Shown: piece by piece, positions 43,862 to 52,147 of the stretch | How the letters are laid out: each line of letters opens with the position of its first letter | Position numbering within the stretch: the first letter of the stretch is position 1 | NCBI RefSeq assembly: GCF_015704865.1 | Contig: NZ_JADQTO010000004.1 | Coordinates: forward strand, 198,755 to 262,754 | Length of the DNA stretch: 64,000 bases | Direction: 5' to 3' | DNA from: Actinoplanes aureus | GTDB lineage: Bacteria > Actinomycetota > Actinomycetes > Mycobacteriales > Micromonosporaceae | Notes under the pieces: generated by a model | What the model saw: the letters and a program-made list of their open reading frames with translations, nothing else | The model's database searches: none | What the model was told of the DNA's origin: nothing | Translations under genes and position numbers: made by a program

Positions 43862-45097
43862 ATGACCACACACACCTGTACGTCGCGGCGCCACCTGCTG
43901 GCCGCCGGCCTGGCCGGAGCCGGGCTCGCCGCGGCCGGGCTCGACACCAGCCTGGCGTTCGCCGCCGAGCCCGGGTACGCCGGCGACGTACTGGTGCTGC
44001 TCTCGCTGCGGGGCGGGTTCGACGGGCTTTCCGCCGTGGTGCCCGCCGGTGACGCCGCCTATTACTCGGCTCGGCCCGGGATCGCCGTACCGAAGTCCCA
44101 GCTGATCGGCGGGGACTCGTTCTTCGGGCTGCACCCGGCGCTCGCGCCGCTGCTGCCGTACTGGACCGGCGGGCAGCTCGCCGCGGTGCACGCGGCCGGC
44201 CAGCCGGCGCCGAACCGGTCGCACTTCTCGGCGATGGAGGAGCTGGAGCGGGCGGCGCCGGGCACCTCGCTGCGTACCGGCTGGTTGAACCGGATGCTCG
44301 GCACGCTCGGCTCGACCGACCCGTTCCACGCGATCGCGATGGGAACGGCCCGGCCGGCCCGGGTGCTCGCCGGCCCGGCGCCGTACCTCGGACTGACCTC
44401 GGTCGACGACCTTCAGCTCACCGGTGAGCAGGCCGATCGGCCGATCGCCGCCACGATGGCGGCGCTCTACGCCGGCGCGCCGGTCGCGCTGTCGGCGAAC
44501 GCGACGCAGTTGACCGGGGCGCTCTCCCGCGGGACGCGGCTGCGAACGGCGGGGTACGCGCCCGCGAACGGAGCGGTCTATCCGGGCACCGAGCTCGGCG
44601 GAGCGCTGCGCGACGTGGCCCGGCTGATCAAGTCGGACGTCGGGCTGATGAGCGCGACGGTCGACTCGGGCGACTGGGACATGCACGAGAATCTCGGTAC
44701 GGCGGTACCCGGCCGGCGGATGTACGACCAGCTCAAGGCGCTCGCCTCGGCCCTGGCCGCGTTCGCCGCCGATCTGGGCCCGGACGGCCTGCGCCGGGTC
44801 ACGCTGATCACCATCAGCGAGTTCGGCCGGCGGGTGACGCAGAACGGCTCCGGCGGCCTGGACCACGGCTACGGCAACGCCATGTTCGTGCTGGGCGGCA
44901 ACGTCCGGGGCGGCAAGGTGTACGGCCGCTGGCCCGGCCTGACCACCGCCCAGTTGCGCGACGGCGACCTCGCGGTGACCACCGATTACCGTGCGGTGAT
45001 CGGCGAGATCCTCCGAGCCCGCTGTGGCGTCGGCGACCTGACCGGCGTTTTTCCGGGGATCTCCGCGTCGTCGCTGGGACTCGTCACCGCACGCTGA
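43862..45097 (+). CDS. Tat-exported DUF1501 protein
   Basis: This 411-residue DUF1501 protein belongs to the alkaline-phosphatase/sulfatase-like superfamily. The twin-arginine signal SRRHLLAAGLAGAGLAAAG lies at residues 8-26. Likely metal-ligand regions are LRGGFDGLSAVVP near residue 50, NRSHFSAMEELERAAPG, DSGDWDMHENLG and ISEFGRRVTQNGSGGLDHG. The gene is coupled to the DUF1800 gene and both products should be extracytoplasmic. The substrate is not known. The ATG at 43862 is within an ATGACC context five bases after the upstream stop. Confidence 0.9.
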   Translation: MTTHTCTSRRHLLAAGLAGAGLAAAGLDTSLAFAAEPGYAGDVLVLLSLRGGFDGLSAVVPAGDAAYYSARPGIAVPKSQLIGGDSFFGLHPALAPLLPYWTGGQLAAVHAAGQPAPNRSHFSAMEELERAAPGTSLRTGWLNRMLGTLGSTDPFHAIAMGTARPARVLAGPAPYLGLTSVDDLQLTGEQADRPIAATMAALYAGAPVALSANATQLTGALSRGTRLRTAGYAPANGAVYPGTELGGALRDVARLIKSDVGLMSATVDSGDWDMHENLGTAVPGRRMYDQLKALASALAAFAADLGPDGLRRVTLITISEFGRRVTQNGSGGLDHGYGNAMFVLGGNVRGGKVYGRWPGLTTAQLRDGDLAVTTDYRAVIGEILRARCGVGDLTGVFPGISASSLGLVTAR

Positions 45098-45158
45098 ACA
45101 TGGCTATATTCGGCAAAAGTGCCATACGGTTCACAAAGCGCGTTCCACACTGAAAACC

Positions 45159-45512
45159 ATGTCAAGCAACGTGCTGGCCGAGATCATCGGTGGACAGCGG
45201 CGACCGCTGGGTCCGCCGCCGGTCCTGGAGATGCCCGCCATCCTCGAGGCCGCCCGCCAGAGCGCGGGCGCGCCTCTGCAGATCCGGCGGCACACCTCGG
45301 AGGAGGGCGCGCCGTTCTGGCGGTGGGACTGCGGTGGTTGCGGTGAGTACGGCGGTGGCCGGCACCACGAGGACGCCGTAGCCCGGGCGCTGCGGCACTG
45401 CCGGGAACACCCGGACCATCGATCGTCCTTGCTCCCGCCGGTTCGCTGCCGGCGGCCGGACACCTACCTGCCGCTGCACCCCATGCTGTACGCCGTGGAC
45501 GACGACCCGCCG
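45159..45512 (+). CDS. Gene fragment or non-stop gene with Cys/His-rich segment
   Basis: Coding bias is strong in the frame starting at ATG 45159 (MSSNVLAEIIGGQRRPLGPP), with almost every third base G or C. The product includes FWRWDCGGCGEYGGGRHHED and ALRHCREHPDHR, a possible metal site. No stop follows: the frame simply runs on, antisense to the antitoxin and malQ genes, to 47876, where openness is explained by their GC-rich third positions. I end it where the antitoxin gene ends. It is probably a gene that lost its 3' end by rearrangement. Confidence 0.4.
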
Positions 45513-45692
45513 CTACTGCTGGGTGTCGCCCGCCCCGGTGCGCTTCTGAGCCTCGTCGACGCCTTGGTCGATCTTGTCCGAGTACTTGTCGCCGGTCCGC
45601 TGGTCGACCTGGTCGCCGGCCTTGTCCAGCCCCTGGTCGACCTGCTCGTCGTGCTTGTCCGCGAATTCCTTCGCCTCATCCATGAAGCCCAT
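45513..45692 (-). CDS. MT0933-type antitoxin-like protein, 59 aa
   Basis: This protein starts MGFMDEAKEFADKHDEQVDQ and ends DEAQKRTGAGDTQQ. The charged, helical sequence with the DKHDEQVDQGLDKAGD repeat matches the MT0933/Rv0909 antitoxin family (PF14013). ATG 45692 follows GAGAGGAGAG at a suitable spacing. No partner toxin (Rv0910-like SRPBCC protein) is adjacent. A close paralogue forms the C-terminus of the next gene, MalQ. The gene is too short for routine 60-residue cut-offs and may be missed by gene callers. Confidence 0.8.
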   Translation of the reverse strand: MGFMDEAKEFADKHDEQVDQGLDKAGDQVDQRTGDKYSDKIDQGVDEAQKRTGAGDTQQ

Positions 45693-45707
45693 CCGTGCAC
45701 TCTCCTC

Positions 45708-47804
45708 TCAAACCCGGGTGTCGCCGTTGCCGGTGCGCTTCTGGGCCTCGTCGACGCCTCGATCGATCTGAGCCGTGTGCTTGTGGCCGGTTCGCCGGTC
45801 CACCACGTCACCGATCTTCTCCAGGGCGACGTCGACCTTGTCGTCGTGCTTGTCGGCGAGCGCTTTCGCCTTGTCCAGGAAGCCCATGTCGTTGCGGTTA
45901 CCCAGAATTCCGGCAACCTTGCGGAAAAGCCGGTCCGAAGTCACGTCGGCCAGGTCGGGGCCGAGCGGGATTCGCCAGTTCGGGTATTCGTCGAAGGTGC
46001 CCGGAAGGTTCGGCTGCCGGCGTTCCAGCAGGACGTCGTGCAGGGACGCGGTGATCAGGCGGCACGGCGTACGGGCCAGGAACCGGTGCATGGCCACCAC
46101 GGTCTCCTCGGTCGTCGCCTCCTCGGCCAGCAGCCCCTCGGCGCGCAGCCGGTCGAGCAACTGGTCCCGGTCCTTCGCCCAGTTCGCCCGTTCCTGCTCC
46201 ACCGGGCCGACCAGCTGTCCCAGCTCGGCGCGGACCGCCACCTGCTCACCGGCCAGGAAACCCGCCGCGGTCGGCAGGTCATGGGTGGAGATGCTGGCCA
46301 GGGCGTTGCGCGGGTAGCCGGCGGCGGGCCGGTAGCCGCCGTCGTCGTCACGGGTGAACCAGAGCACGGCCGAACCGAGCATGTTCATCCGCTCCAGGCC
46401 CTCGGTCACCACCGGCAGGACCGTGCCCAGGTCCTCACCGATCACCACGGCTCCCGCCCGGTGCGCCTCCAGCGCCAGGATGCCGAGCATCGCCTCCGGG
46501 TCGTAGTGGACGTACGTACCCGCGGCGGGGCCCATCCCGGCGGGCACCCACCACAGCCGCCAGAGCCCGGCCACGTGGTCCACCCGCAGTCCCCGGGCGT
46601 GCCGGAAGATCCGCCGCAGCATGTCCCGGTACGCCGCGTACCCGGTCTCGACGAGCCGGTCCGGCCGCCACGCCACGCCGCCCCACTCCTGCCCGAGCTG
46701 GTTGAACGCGTCCGGCGGCGCGCCGGTACGGGCCTGCATCGCCAGCACGTCCTGAAGAAGCCAGCCGTCCGCGCCGGACGGGTCGACCGCGACCGCCAGG
46801 TCGTGCACGATGCCGACCGACATGTCCCGGGCGGCGTCGGCGGCCGCGTCGAACTGCTCCTCGAGCAGTTGCTGGAGCCAGGCGTGGAAGGCGACCCGGT
46901 CGCTGCGGTAGGCGCGGACCGCGGGGGAGTCCGGCCGGCGCAGCTCCTCCGGCCACTCCCGCCAGTTCGGGCCGTGCTCCTCGGCCAGCGCGCAGAACCG
47001 GGCGAAGTCCGCCAGTCCCGGGTCGCTCTCCAGGTCGATCGGGCCGGCGAGGGGCCAGAGCAGCTCCAGCGCGGCGAGCTTGGCCGCCCACACCGCGTCG
47101 TAGTCGATCAGCCCGTCCGCGGGAGCCGCCGGCCGCAGCGCGTCCACCCGGGCCCGCAGGTCCGGATCGGCCCGCCGGTACGCCCCGGTGTCCGCCACCC
47201 GCAGGTAGAGCGGATTCGCGAAGCGCCGGCTCGACGGCGAGTACGGCGAGGCCGGCACCGGCAGAGTCGGCGTGACGGCGTGCAGCGGGTTGAGCAGCAC
47301 CACGTCCGCGTCCCCGCACTCGGCCACGAAGGTGCGCAGGTCACCCAGGTCGCCCATGCCCCAGGACCCGGCCGAGTGCAGCGTGTAGAGCTGCAACATC
47401 CAGCCCCACGCCTCCGGCGGTTCGGGCAGCTCGGTCGGTACGACGACCAGGGTGACCTCCTGATCCGCCACCCGCAGCCGGTGCCAGCCGAGCGGGAGGT
47501 CGGCGGGGAGCCGGTCCACCGACAGCGTGCCGCCCTCCTCGAGAGTGATCTCGCCGCGGGCGGGCAGCGGCCCGGTGCTCCCGGCGCGCAGCACGACCGT
47601 CCCGGGCAGGCGTTGTCCCTGGTCACGGCGGCGGGCTGCGGCGAGCGACTCGCGGACCGCCGCCGGGGTTGTCGCGTCCACGCCGAGCATGCCGAGCACG
47701 CCGATCACCGACTCCGCGGCCACCGGGGTGCGCTTCCGGCGCCAGTTCTCGTACCACGTGGCCACTCCATGCGCCTCGGCCAGCGCCTCGAGATCCGGGT
47801 TCAT
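45708..47804 (-). CDS. malQ: 4-alpha-glucanotransferase (MalQ) fused in frame to an MT0933-type antitoxin domain
   Basis: This 698-residue protein has residues 1 to about 636 as a GH77 amylomaltase. It shows the actinobacterial N-terminal extension, GSWGMGDLGDL, LRVDHVAGLWRLWW with the catalytic-type Asp, VIGEDLGTVLP with the acid Glu, and STHDLPTAAGF. The usual end is reached at FDEYPNWRIPLGPD. Then, with no stop, comes MGFLDKAKALADKHDDKVDV through DEAQKRTGNGDTRV, a second copy of the small antitoxin-like protein encoded just downstream. The internal ATG (45897) lacks a good ribosome-binding site. Glycogen/maltodextrin metabolism is the expected role. Confidence 0.88.
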   Translation of the reverse strand: MNPDLEALAEAHGVATWYENWRRKRTPVAAESVIGVLGMLGVDATTPAAVRESLAAARRRDQGQRLPGTVVLRAGSTGPLPARGEITLEEGGTLSVDRLPADLPLGWHRLRVADQEVTLVVVPTELPEPPEAWGWMLQLYTLHSAGSWGMGDLGDLRTFVAECGDADVVLLNPLHAVTPTLPVPASPYSPSSRRFANPLYLRVADTGAYRRADPDLRARVDALRPAAPADGLIDYDAVWAAKLAALELLWPLAGPIDLESDPGLADFARFCALAEEHGPNWREWPEELRRPDSPAVRAYRSDRVAFHAWLQQLLEEQFDAAADAARDMSVGIVHDLAVAVDPSGADGWLLQDVLAMQARTGAPPDAFNQLGQEWGGVAWRPDRLVETGYAAYRDMLRRIFRHARGLRVDHVAGLWRLWWVPAGMGPAAGTYVHYDPEAMLGILALEAHRAGAVVIGEDLGTVLPVVTEGLERMNMLGSAVLWFTRDDDGGYRPAAGYPRNALASISTHDLPTAAGFLAGEQVAVRAELGQLVGPVEQERANWAKDRDQLLDRLRAEGLLAEEATTEETVVAMHRFLARTPCRLITASLHDVLLERRQPNLPGTFDEYPNWRIPLGPDLADVTSDRLFRKVAGILGNRNDMGFLDKAKALADKHDDKVDVALEKIGDVVDRRTGHKHTAQIDRGVDEAQKRTGNGDTRV

Positions 47805-47859
47805 GGTTGTTCCTTCCGTTCGGTAACGACTGTCTTACCCGTTGCGCGGATGGGTCAGC

Positions 47860-48114
47860 ATGGAAACCATGGCTGACGTGGTGAAGTGGTGGTCCCGACT
47901 GGCCGCCGTGCTGACCGGCACGGTGATGGCACTGGTGATCCCGGCGCACGCCTGGGCGGCGAGCAACGGCGTGGCGGAGATCGCGGTGGAGGCGGCGCGG
48001 CGGCGCTCCCGCGGGCTCGGGTTCGGGGTCTTCGGCCTGCTCTGCTGCGTGGGTGTGATTGCCCTGGTCGTATTGGCGATAGTGTTGATTTCCCGGAACC
48101 GTAAGCGTCGCTGA
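47860..48114 (+). CDS. Small membrane protein, 84 aa
   Basis: The protein has two hydrophobic segments: AAVLTGTVMALVIPAHAWAA (helix or cleavable signal, with an AHAWAA end) and GVFGLLCCVGVIALVVLAIV, followed by a basic tail ISRNRKRR. It is divergent from malQ and lies 24 bases before the chitosanase gene, which may share its transcript. ATG 47860 or 47869 are equally possible. Function unrecognised. Confidence 0.6.
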   Translation: METMADVVKWWSRLAAVLTGTVMALVIPAHAWAASNGVAEIAVEAARRRSRGLGFGVFGLLCCVGVIALVVLAIVLISRNRKRR

Positions 48115-48138
48115 GGGGCACCGCCCTAGCGTGGGAGC

Positions 48139-49374
48139 ATGCGTTCCTTCGCGCTGGGCAGTGGAATCGTGGCGGTGCTCTGCGTCCCGCTGGCCGTCTC
48201 GGTGGCCGCCAACGCGTCTCCCGATGTGCTGCTGTCGCTGCGGCGGCCGGTGCTCGCCTCGTCCACCGCGAGCGTCGCCTGGGCCGCCTCCGGGATCACC
48301 GACGCCCACCAGGACACCCGGTGGGCCAGCGCGAGCGGGCCCGGCACGCAGTGGATCCAGATCGATCTCGGTGCCGCCCAGGAGGTGCGCCGGGTGCGGC
48401 TGTCCTGGGCCGGGGCGTACGCGAAGGCGTACCGGATCCAGCTCTCGGACAACGGTTCGGTCTGGACCGACCTCTACCGGACGGCGTCCGGCGACGGCGG
48501 CACCGACGACGTCCGCAACCTCCAGGGCACCGGGCGCTACCTCCGGATCCTGGCCACTCAGCGAGGCGCGACCGGCGGCTACTCGCTGTGGGACGTGCGG
48601 GCGTACGGGCCGGGTTCGGCGGCGCCGGTGACCGAGTCGTCCCGGGCGGCCGGCGTCGAAGTGCCCGCGGTCGCCGCGGATCTGACCGCCGCCGCCAAGA
48701 AGGACATCGCGCTGAAGCTGGTCTCCAGCGCGGAGAACTCGACGCTCGACTGGCGCGGGCAGTACGGGTACATCGAGGATCTGGACGACGGACGCGGCTA
48801 CACCGGCGGCATCGCCGGGTTCTGCTCCGGCACCTCGGACATGCTGGCGGTGGTGACCGAGTACACCAAGCGCAAGCCGGAGAACGGGCTGGCCGGCTAC
48901 CTGCCCGCGCTGCGCGCGGTGGACGGCACCGACTCGCATCGGGGCCTGGACCCCGGCTTCCCGCGCGCTTGGCAGGCCGCCGCCGGCGATGCGGTTTTCC
49001 AGAAAGTGCAGGAGGACGTACGGGACCGGATGTACTTCCGGCCGGCGGTACGGCTGGCCGAGGCGGACGGACTCCGGGCGCTCGGTCAGTTCGCCTACTA
49101 CGACGCGGCGGTGATGCACGGCGTCGACGGGCTGCGTGAGATCCGGGAGAGGGCGGTGGCCGGGCAGCGGACCCCGGCGCAGGGCGGCGACGAGATCGGC
49201 TATCTGTCCGCGTTCCTCGACGCCCGGCGTGCGGAGATGCGTACCGAGCCGGCGCACCGGGACACCACCCGGGTGGACACCGCGCAGCGGACCTTCCTGC
49301 GTGCCGGCAACCTGGACCTGGCCACCCCGCTCACCTGGCGGGTCTACGGAGACCGGTACACCGTCAGCCGGTGA
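48139..49374 (+). CDS. Secreted GH46 chitosanase with discoidin-type carbohydrate-binding domain
   Basis: This 411-residue secreted enzyme begins with a signal peptide ending SVAANAS. An F5/8-type C (discoidin, CBM32-like) domain occupies residues about 30-155 (WASASGPGTQWIQIDLGAAQ; GTGRYLRILAT). The GH46 domain starts near residue 180; its catalytic glutamate is in LVSSAENSTLDW and the Asp in DLDDGRGYTGGIAGFCSGT. It hydrolyses beta-1,4 glucosamine linkages in chitosan, and the N-terminal domain probably targets the wall or polymer. ATG 48139 is placed 25 bases after the small membrane gene. Confidence 0.93.
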   Translation: MRSFALGSGIVAVLCVPLAVSVAANASPDVLLSLRRPVLASSTASVAWAASGITDAHQDTRWASASGPGTQWIQIDLGAAQEVRRVRLSWAGAYAKAYRIQLSDNGSVWTDLYRTASGDGGTDDVRNLQGTGRYLRILATQRGATGGYSLWDVRAYGPGSAAPVTESSRAAGVEVPAVAADLTAAAKKDIALKLVSSAENSTLDWRGQYGYIEDLDDGRGYTGGIAGFCSGTSDMLAVVTEYTKRKPENGLAGYLPALRAVDGTDSHRGLDPGFPRAWQAAAGDAVFQKVQEDVRDRMYFRPAVRLAEADGLRALGQFAYYDAAVMHGVDGLREIRERAVAGQRTPAQGGDEIGYLSAFLDARRAEMRTEPAHRDTTRVDTAQRTFLRAGNLDLATPLTWRVYGDRYTVSR

Positions 49375-49395
49375 CCGGTCTCCGCATCGCCTGAA

Positions 49396-50643
49396 TCAGG
49401 CCCTTGTCCACTTCTGGTTGGCGGTGCCGCCGCAGTCCCAGAGCTGGAGCCGGGCACCGTTGGTGTTGTTCCACTCCGCGATGTCGACGCACCGGTTGGA
49501 CGAGACGTTCACCAGGTCACCGGCCGCCGACAGGGTGAACCGCTGCACCGGGTTGCCGTTGCAGGTGACCAGCTGGATCGGGGTGCCGTTGGCCAGCGCG
49601 CCTCCGGCCGGGTCCATGCACTTGCCCAGGGCCCGCAGGGTGCCGTCGCTGTTGAAGGTCCACTTCTGGGCGCCACTGCCGTTGCAGTCCCACATCTGCA
49701 GACGCGCGCCGTCGACCGCGTTGCCACCCGGGATGTCGATGCAGCGGCCGTTGAAGTTGCTCTTCAGCGCGGTGCCGGTGGCCGGCGGCGGGGTGGTGCC
49801 CTCGTTCCAGGCCGAGACGCGTACGTAGTCGACGAGCATGGTCTGCGGGAACGAGGTGGAGGCGTCCGGGCTGCCCGGCCAGTTACCGCCGACCGCCACG
49901 TTCAGGATCATGAAGAACGGGTGGTCGAACACCCACTGCCGGCCGCCGAGCGAGGCCGGGGTGACCCGGAAGTACTCGGAGCCGTCCAGGTACCAGATGA
50001 TCAGGTTCGGGGACCACTCCACGGCGTACTGGTGGAAGGCGTCACCGAGCGGGGCGCTCAGGGTCCGGCTGCCGCCGATCGCGCTGCCGCCGGAGTAACC
50101 GGGGCCGTGAATGGTGCCGTAGAGCTTGTTCGGCTCCTTGCCGACGTTCTCCATGATGTCGATCTCGCCGGACTGCGGCCAGCCGACGCTGCCCAGGTTG
50201 TCGCCGAGCATCCAGAACGCCGGCCAGATGCCCTGGCCCTTCGGCACCTTGATGCTGGCCTCGAACCGGCCGTAGCGCTGGGTGAACTTGCCGGAGGTCA
50301 GGATCCGGCCCGAGGTGTACTGGCACGTGCCGTACCAGCACTGGTAGTTGGCCGGGTTCTCCCTGCGAGCGGTGATCGCGAGGTGACCCTGGCCGTCCTG
50401 CCGGACGTTGTTCGTGGAGTTGGTGTAGTACTGCAGCTCGCTGTTGCCGAAGCCGCCACCGCCGACGTCGAAGTTCCACTTCGAGCCGTCCACCGACGTT
50501 CCGGCGGCGCCGTTGAACTCGTCGGACCAGGTGACCGGGCCGATCGCGGCTTCCGCGGTGTCACCGCTGGAGGCGACGGTCAGTGCCCCGGCCAGGGTGA
50601 GTGCGACTGTGGCCGCGCCGAGCAGGAGTCGTAACTTGCGCAT
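49396..50643 (-). CDS. Secreted GH16 beta-glucanase with ricin-type (CBM13) domain
   Basis: This 415-residue protein has a signal peptide with a basic start (MRKLRLLLGAA) and a GH16 domain, residues about 35-275. The catalytic motif reads SGEIDIMENVG, holding the nucleophile and acid Glu; the laminarinase-type GIWPAFWMLG precedes it. After a Pro/Thr linker, a beta-trefoil with three QxW-type repeats (QKWTFN, QRFTLS, QKWTRA) binds carbohydrate. The expected substrate is beta-1,3-glucan from fungi or plants. A 6-10-6 dyad with a central TTTAAAG lies upstream at 50680-50701. Confidence 0.93.
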   Translation of the reverse strand: MRKLRLLLGAATVALTLAGALTVASSGDTAEAAIGPVTWSDEFNGAAGTSVDGSKWNFDVGGGGFGNSELQYYTNSTNNVRQDGQGHLAITARRENPANYQCWYGTCQYTSGRILTSGKFTQRYGRFEASIKVPKGQGIWPAFWMLGDNLGSVGWPQSGEIDIMENVGKEPNKLYGTIHGPGYSGGSAIGGSRTLSAPLGDAFHQYAVEWSPNLIIWYLDGSEYFRVTPASLGGRQWVFDHPFFMILNVAVGGNWPGSPDASTSFPQTMLVDYVRVSAWNEGTTPPPATGTALKSNFNGRCIDIPGGNAVDGARLQMWDCNGSGAQKWTFNSDGTLRALGKCMDPAGGALANGTPIQLVTCNGNPVQRFTLSAAGDLVNVSSNRCVDIAEWNNTNGARLQLWDCGGTANQKWTRA

Positions 50644-50679
50644 GGGGATCCTCCGGGGGAGAGGGAACCGTTACTTCAA

Positions 50680-50701
50680 ACAGTCTTTAAAGTTCGACTG
50701 T
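50680..50701 (-). promoter_or_regulatory. Perfect dyad ACAGTC-N10-GACTGT upstream of the GH16 gene
   Basis: The arms ACAGTC (50680-50685) and GACTGT (50696-50701) flank TTTAAAGTTC. On the minus strand TTGACC lies about 8 bases upstream of the dyad, so the site would sit in the promoter of the glucanase gene. Spacing suits a dimeric repressor; identity unknown. Confidence 0.45.
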
Positions 50702-50749
50702 CATCGGTCAATGGAGACGGGTTCCGGAACCGCCGGATAACGGAGATCC

Positions 50750-51496
50750 TCAAACTTTTCGGAAGAGTGCCGGCACCAGGGTCGGCTGCCAGCCGGGCAG
50801 CGAGGTGTGCAACTCCCGTACGCGGTAGATGTCGCCCTCGAAGCGGACGTACTTGCCGGGCCGGTAGAGGGTGCGGGCCTTCCAGGTGGTGGCTTTGACG
50901 GTGACCCGGACCGAGACGCGTACGTAGTCGACCAGCATGGTCGCCGGGTTGAACCCGCCGGCAGCCGTGTTCAGGCTCACCAGCAACGGACGGCCGGAGC
51001 CGGCCGGCGTGAAGCGCAGAACCTGGCGGCCGTCGACCGACCAGACCAGCGAGGTGGGCGTCCAGTCGATCACGTACGTGTGGAAGTCGTCGCTGTCCAC
51101 CCGGTCGTCGGCCAGCACCTCCACCTTGCCGGCCGGAAGCCCGCCGTCCTGGTTCAGGACCCCCAGAGCGCGCCAGGCGCCGCCGACCCGGTTCATCCGG
51201 ATCCGCGCCTCGGCCCGCCCGTACGCCTGCCCGAAGGACTTCTGCGTCCGCAGCACGGTGCCCAGGGCGAGCTGACCGTCACCCGTCAACTGGGCGCGTC
51301 CCGGATCGCCGGCCCATTTCGCCCCGTCCGGCGCGCCACCGCGGGCCCCGTCGAAGTCGTCGCTGAGCGCCGAACGGCTCACCGTGTCGGCCGCCCGGGC
51401 CGGGGCGCCCCGGTCGGCGACCAAGGCCGTCGACGTGACCCCGGAGACGAACACTGCGGCCGCGAGCAGCGGCCGCAGCAGGCGCGCGCTTTTCAC
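50750..51496 (-). CDS. GH16-fold protein with degenerate active site and C-terminal chitin-binding-like module
   Basis: This 248-residue secreted protein has a signal peptide (VKSARLLRPLLAAAVFVSGV...), a short GH16-type domain (DDFDGARGGAPDGAKW; YGRAEARIRMNRVGGAWRAL; ATMLVDYVRVSV) and a C-terminal Trp-rich module (TTWKARTLYRPGKYVRFEGD, PGWQP) resembling CBM5/12. Where GH16 enzymes have ExDxxE, this one reads KVEVLADD. It may be a non-catalytic binding protein. GTG 51496 is preferred because of GGGAG seven bases upstream; a GTG at 51529 would add 11 residues. Confidence 0.78.
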   Translation of the reverse strand: MKSARLLRPLLAAAVFVSGVTSTALVADRGAPARAADTVSRSALSDDFDGARGGAPDGAKWAGDPGRAQLTGDGQLALGTVLRTQKSFGQAYGRAEARIRMNRVGGAWRALGVLNQDGGLPAGKVEVLADDRVDSDDFHTYVIDWTPTSLVWSVDGRQVLRFTPAGSGRPLLVSLNTAAGGFNPATMLVDYVRVSVRVTVKATTWKARTLYRPGKYVRFEGDIYRVRELHTSLPGWQPTLVPALFRKV

Positions 51497-51580
51497 CGAC
51501 AGACTCCCACCCTTGATCACGCGCTGCACTTTGCGCAGGTACGAGGGCTCAGGGCAAGAGCCGATGCCAAATCTTTAGGT

Positions 51581-52138
51581 TCAGTCGTAGTCGGGCGCGC
51601 GGGTCTCGTGCATGGCCAGCTCCTCGGCGCTGGCGCCGCCGCCGGCCGCACCCGCGTCGTAGGCCACGCTGTCGGGCTCCTCATCGATGCCCGAACCCTC
51701 GTCCGGGGCGACCAGCCGGCCGACCGCGCGAGGATTCTCCTCGTCCAGCTGCCCGTCGTCGTAGAGGGAGATCGGGGAGTGCGGGTCCGACGTCGGCCCG
51801 GGCTCCCAGACGTCCCGGTCGAACTGCCGCTGCTCCGAGTCGTCCAACGTCTCGTCCAACGGGTCGCGCCGCGCCGGCATTTCGTCCTCGGCGCCGAAGT
51901 CCGGTCGCTCCTGCCGCAGGCGGCGCTCCAGGCCCTCGCCCTGGCGCTGCTCCTCGGCGGTGTCACCGAAGCGGTTCGACCCGCCCGGACCCACCCCGGC
52001 GAGCGCGGCCGGGTCCGGCCCGTCGCTCCACCGAGGGCTGTTCACCTCGTCGTACGCCGTGGAGTCGTCGTCGGCGGTGTCCGGGAGCCCGGAGGCCTCC
52101 GGGTCGCTGACCTCGGTGGGGTAGTCGTTGTCTCGCAT
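51581..52138 (-). CDS. DUF5709 family acidic protein
   Basis: This 185-residue, highly acidic, probably disordered protein begins MRDNDYPTEVSDPEASGLPD. Conserved DUF5709-like segments are RRLRQERPDFGAED and DDGQLDEENPRAVGRLVAPD near the C-terminal third, with EELAMHE at the end. No membrane or signal segment is present. It follows the STAS/ATPase gene on the minus strand after nine bases. Function unknown; the family is restricted to actinobacteria. Confidence 0.8.
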   Translation of the reverse strand: MRDNDYPTEVSDPEASGLPDTADDDSTAYDEVNSPRWSDGPDPAALAGVGPGGSNRFGDTAEEQRQGEGLERRLRQERPDFGAEDEMPARRDPLDETLDDSEQRQFDRDVWEPGPTSDPHSPISLYDDGQLDEENPRAVGRLVAPDEGSGIDEEPDSVAYDAGAAGGGASAEELAMHETRAPDYD

Positions 52139-52147
52139 GCCCGCAAT

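Noticed and set aside
45159..47876. A 905-codon open frame on the plus strand
   Set aside because: Most of it is antisense to the antitoxin and malQ genes, and its openness follows from their GC-rich third codon positions. Only the first 118 codons have their own coding bias.
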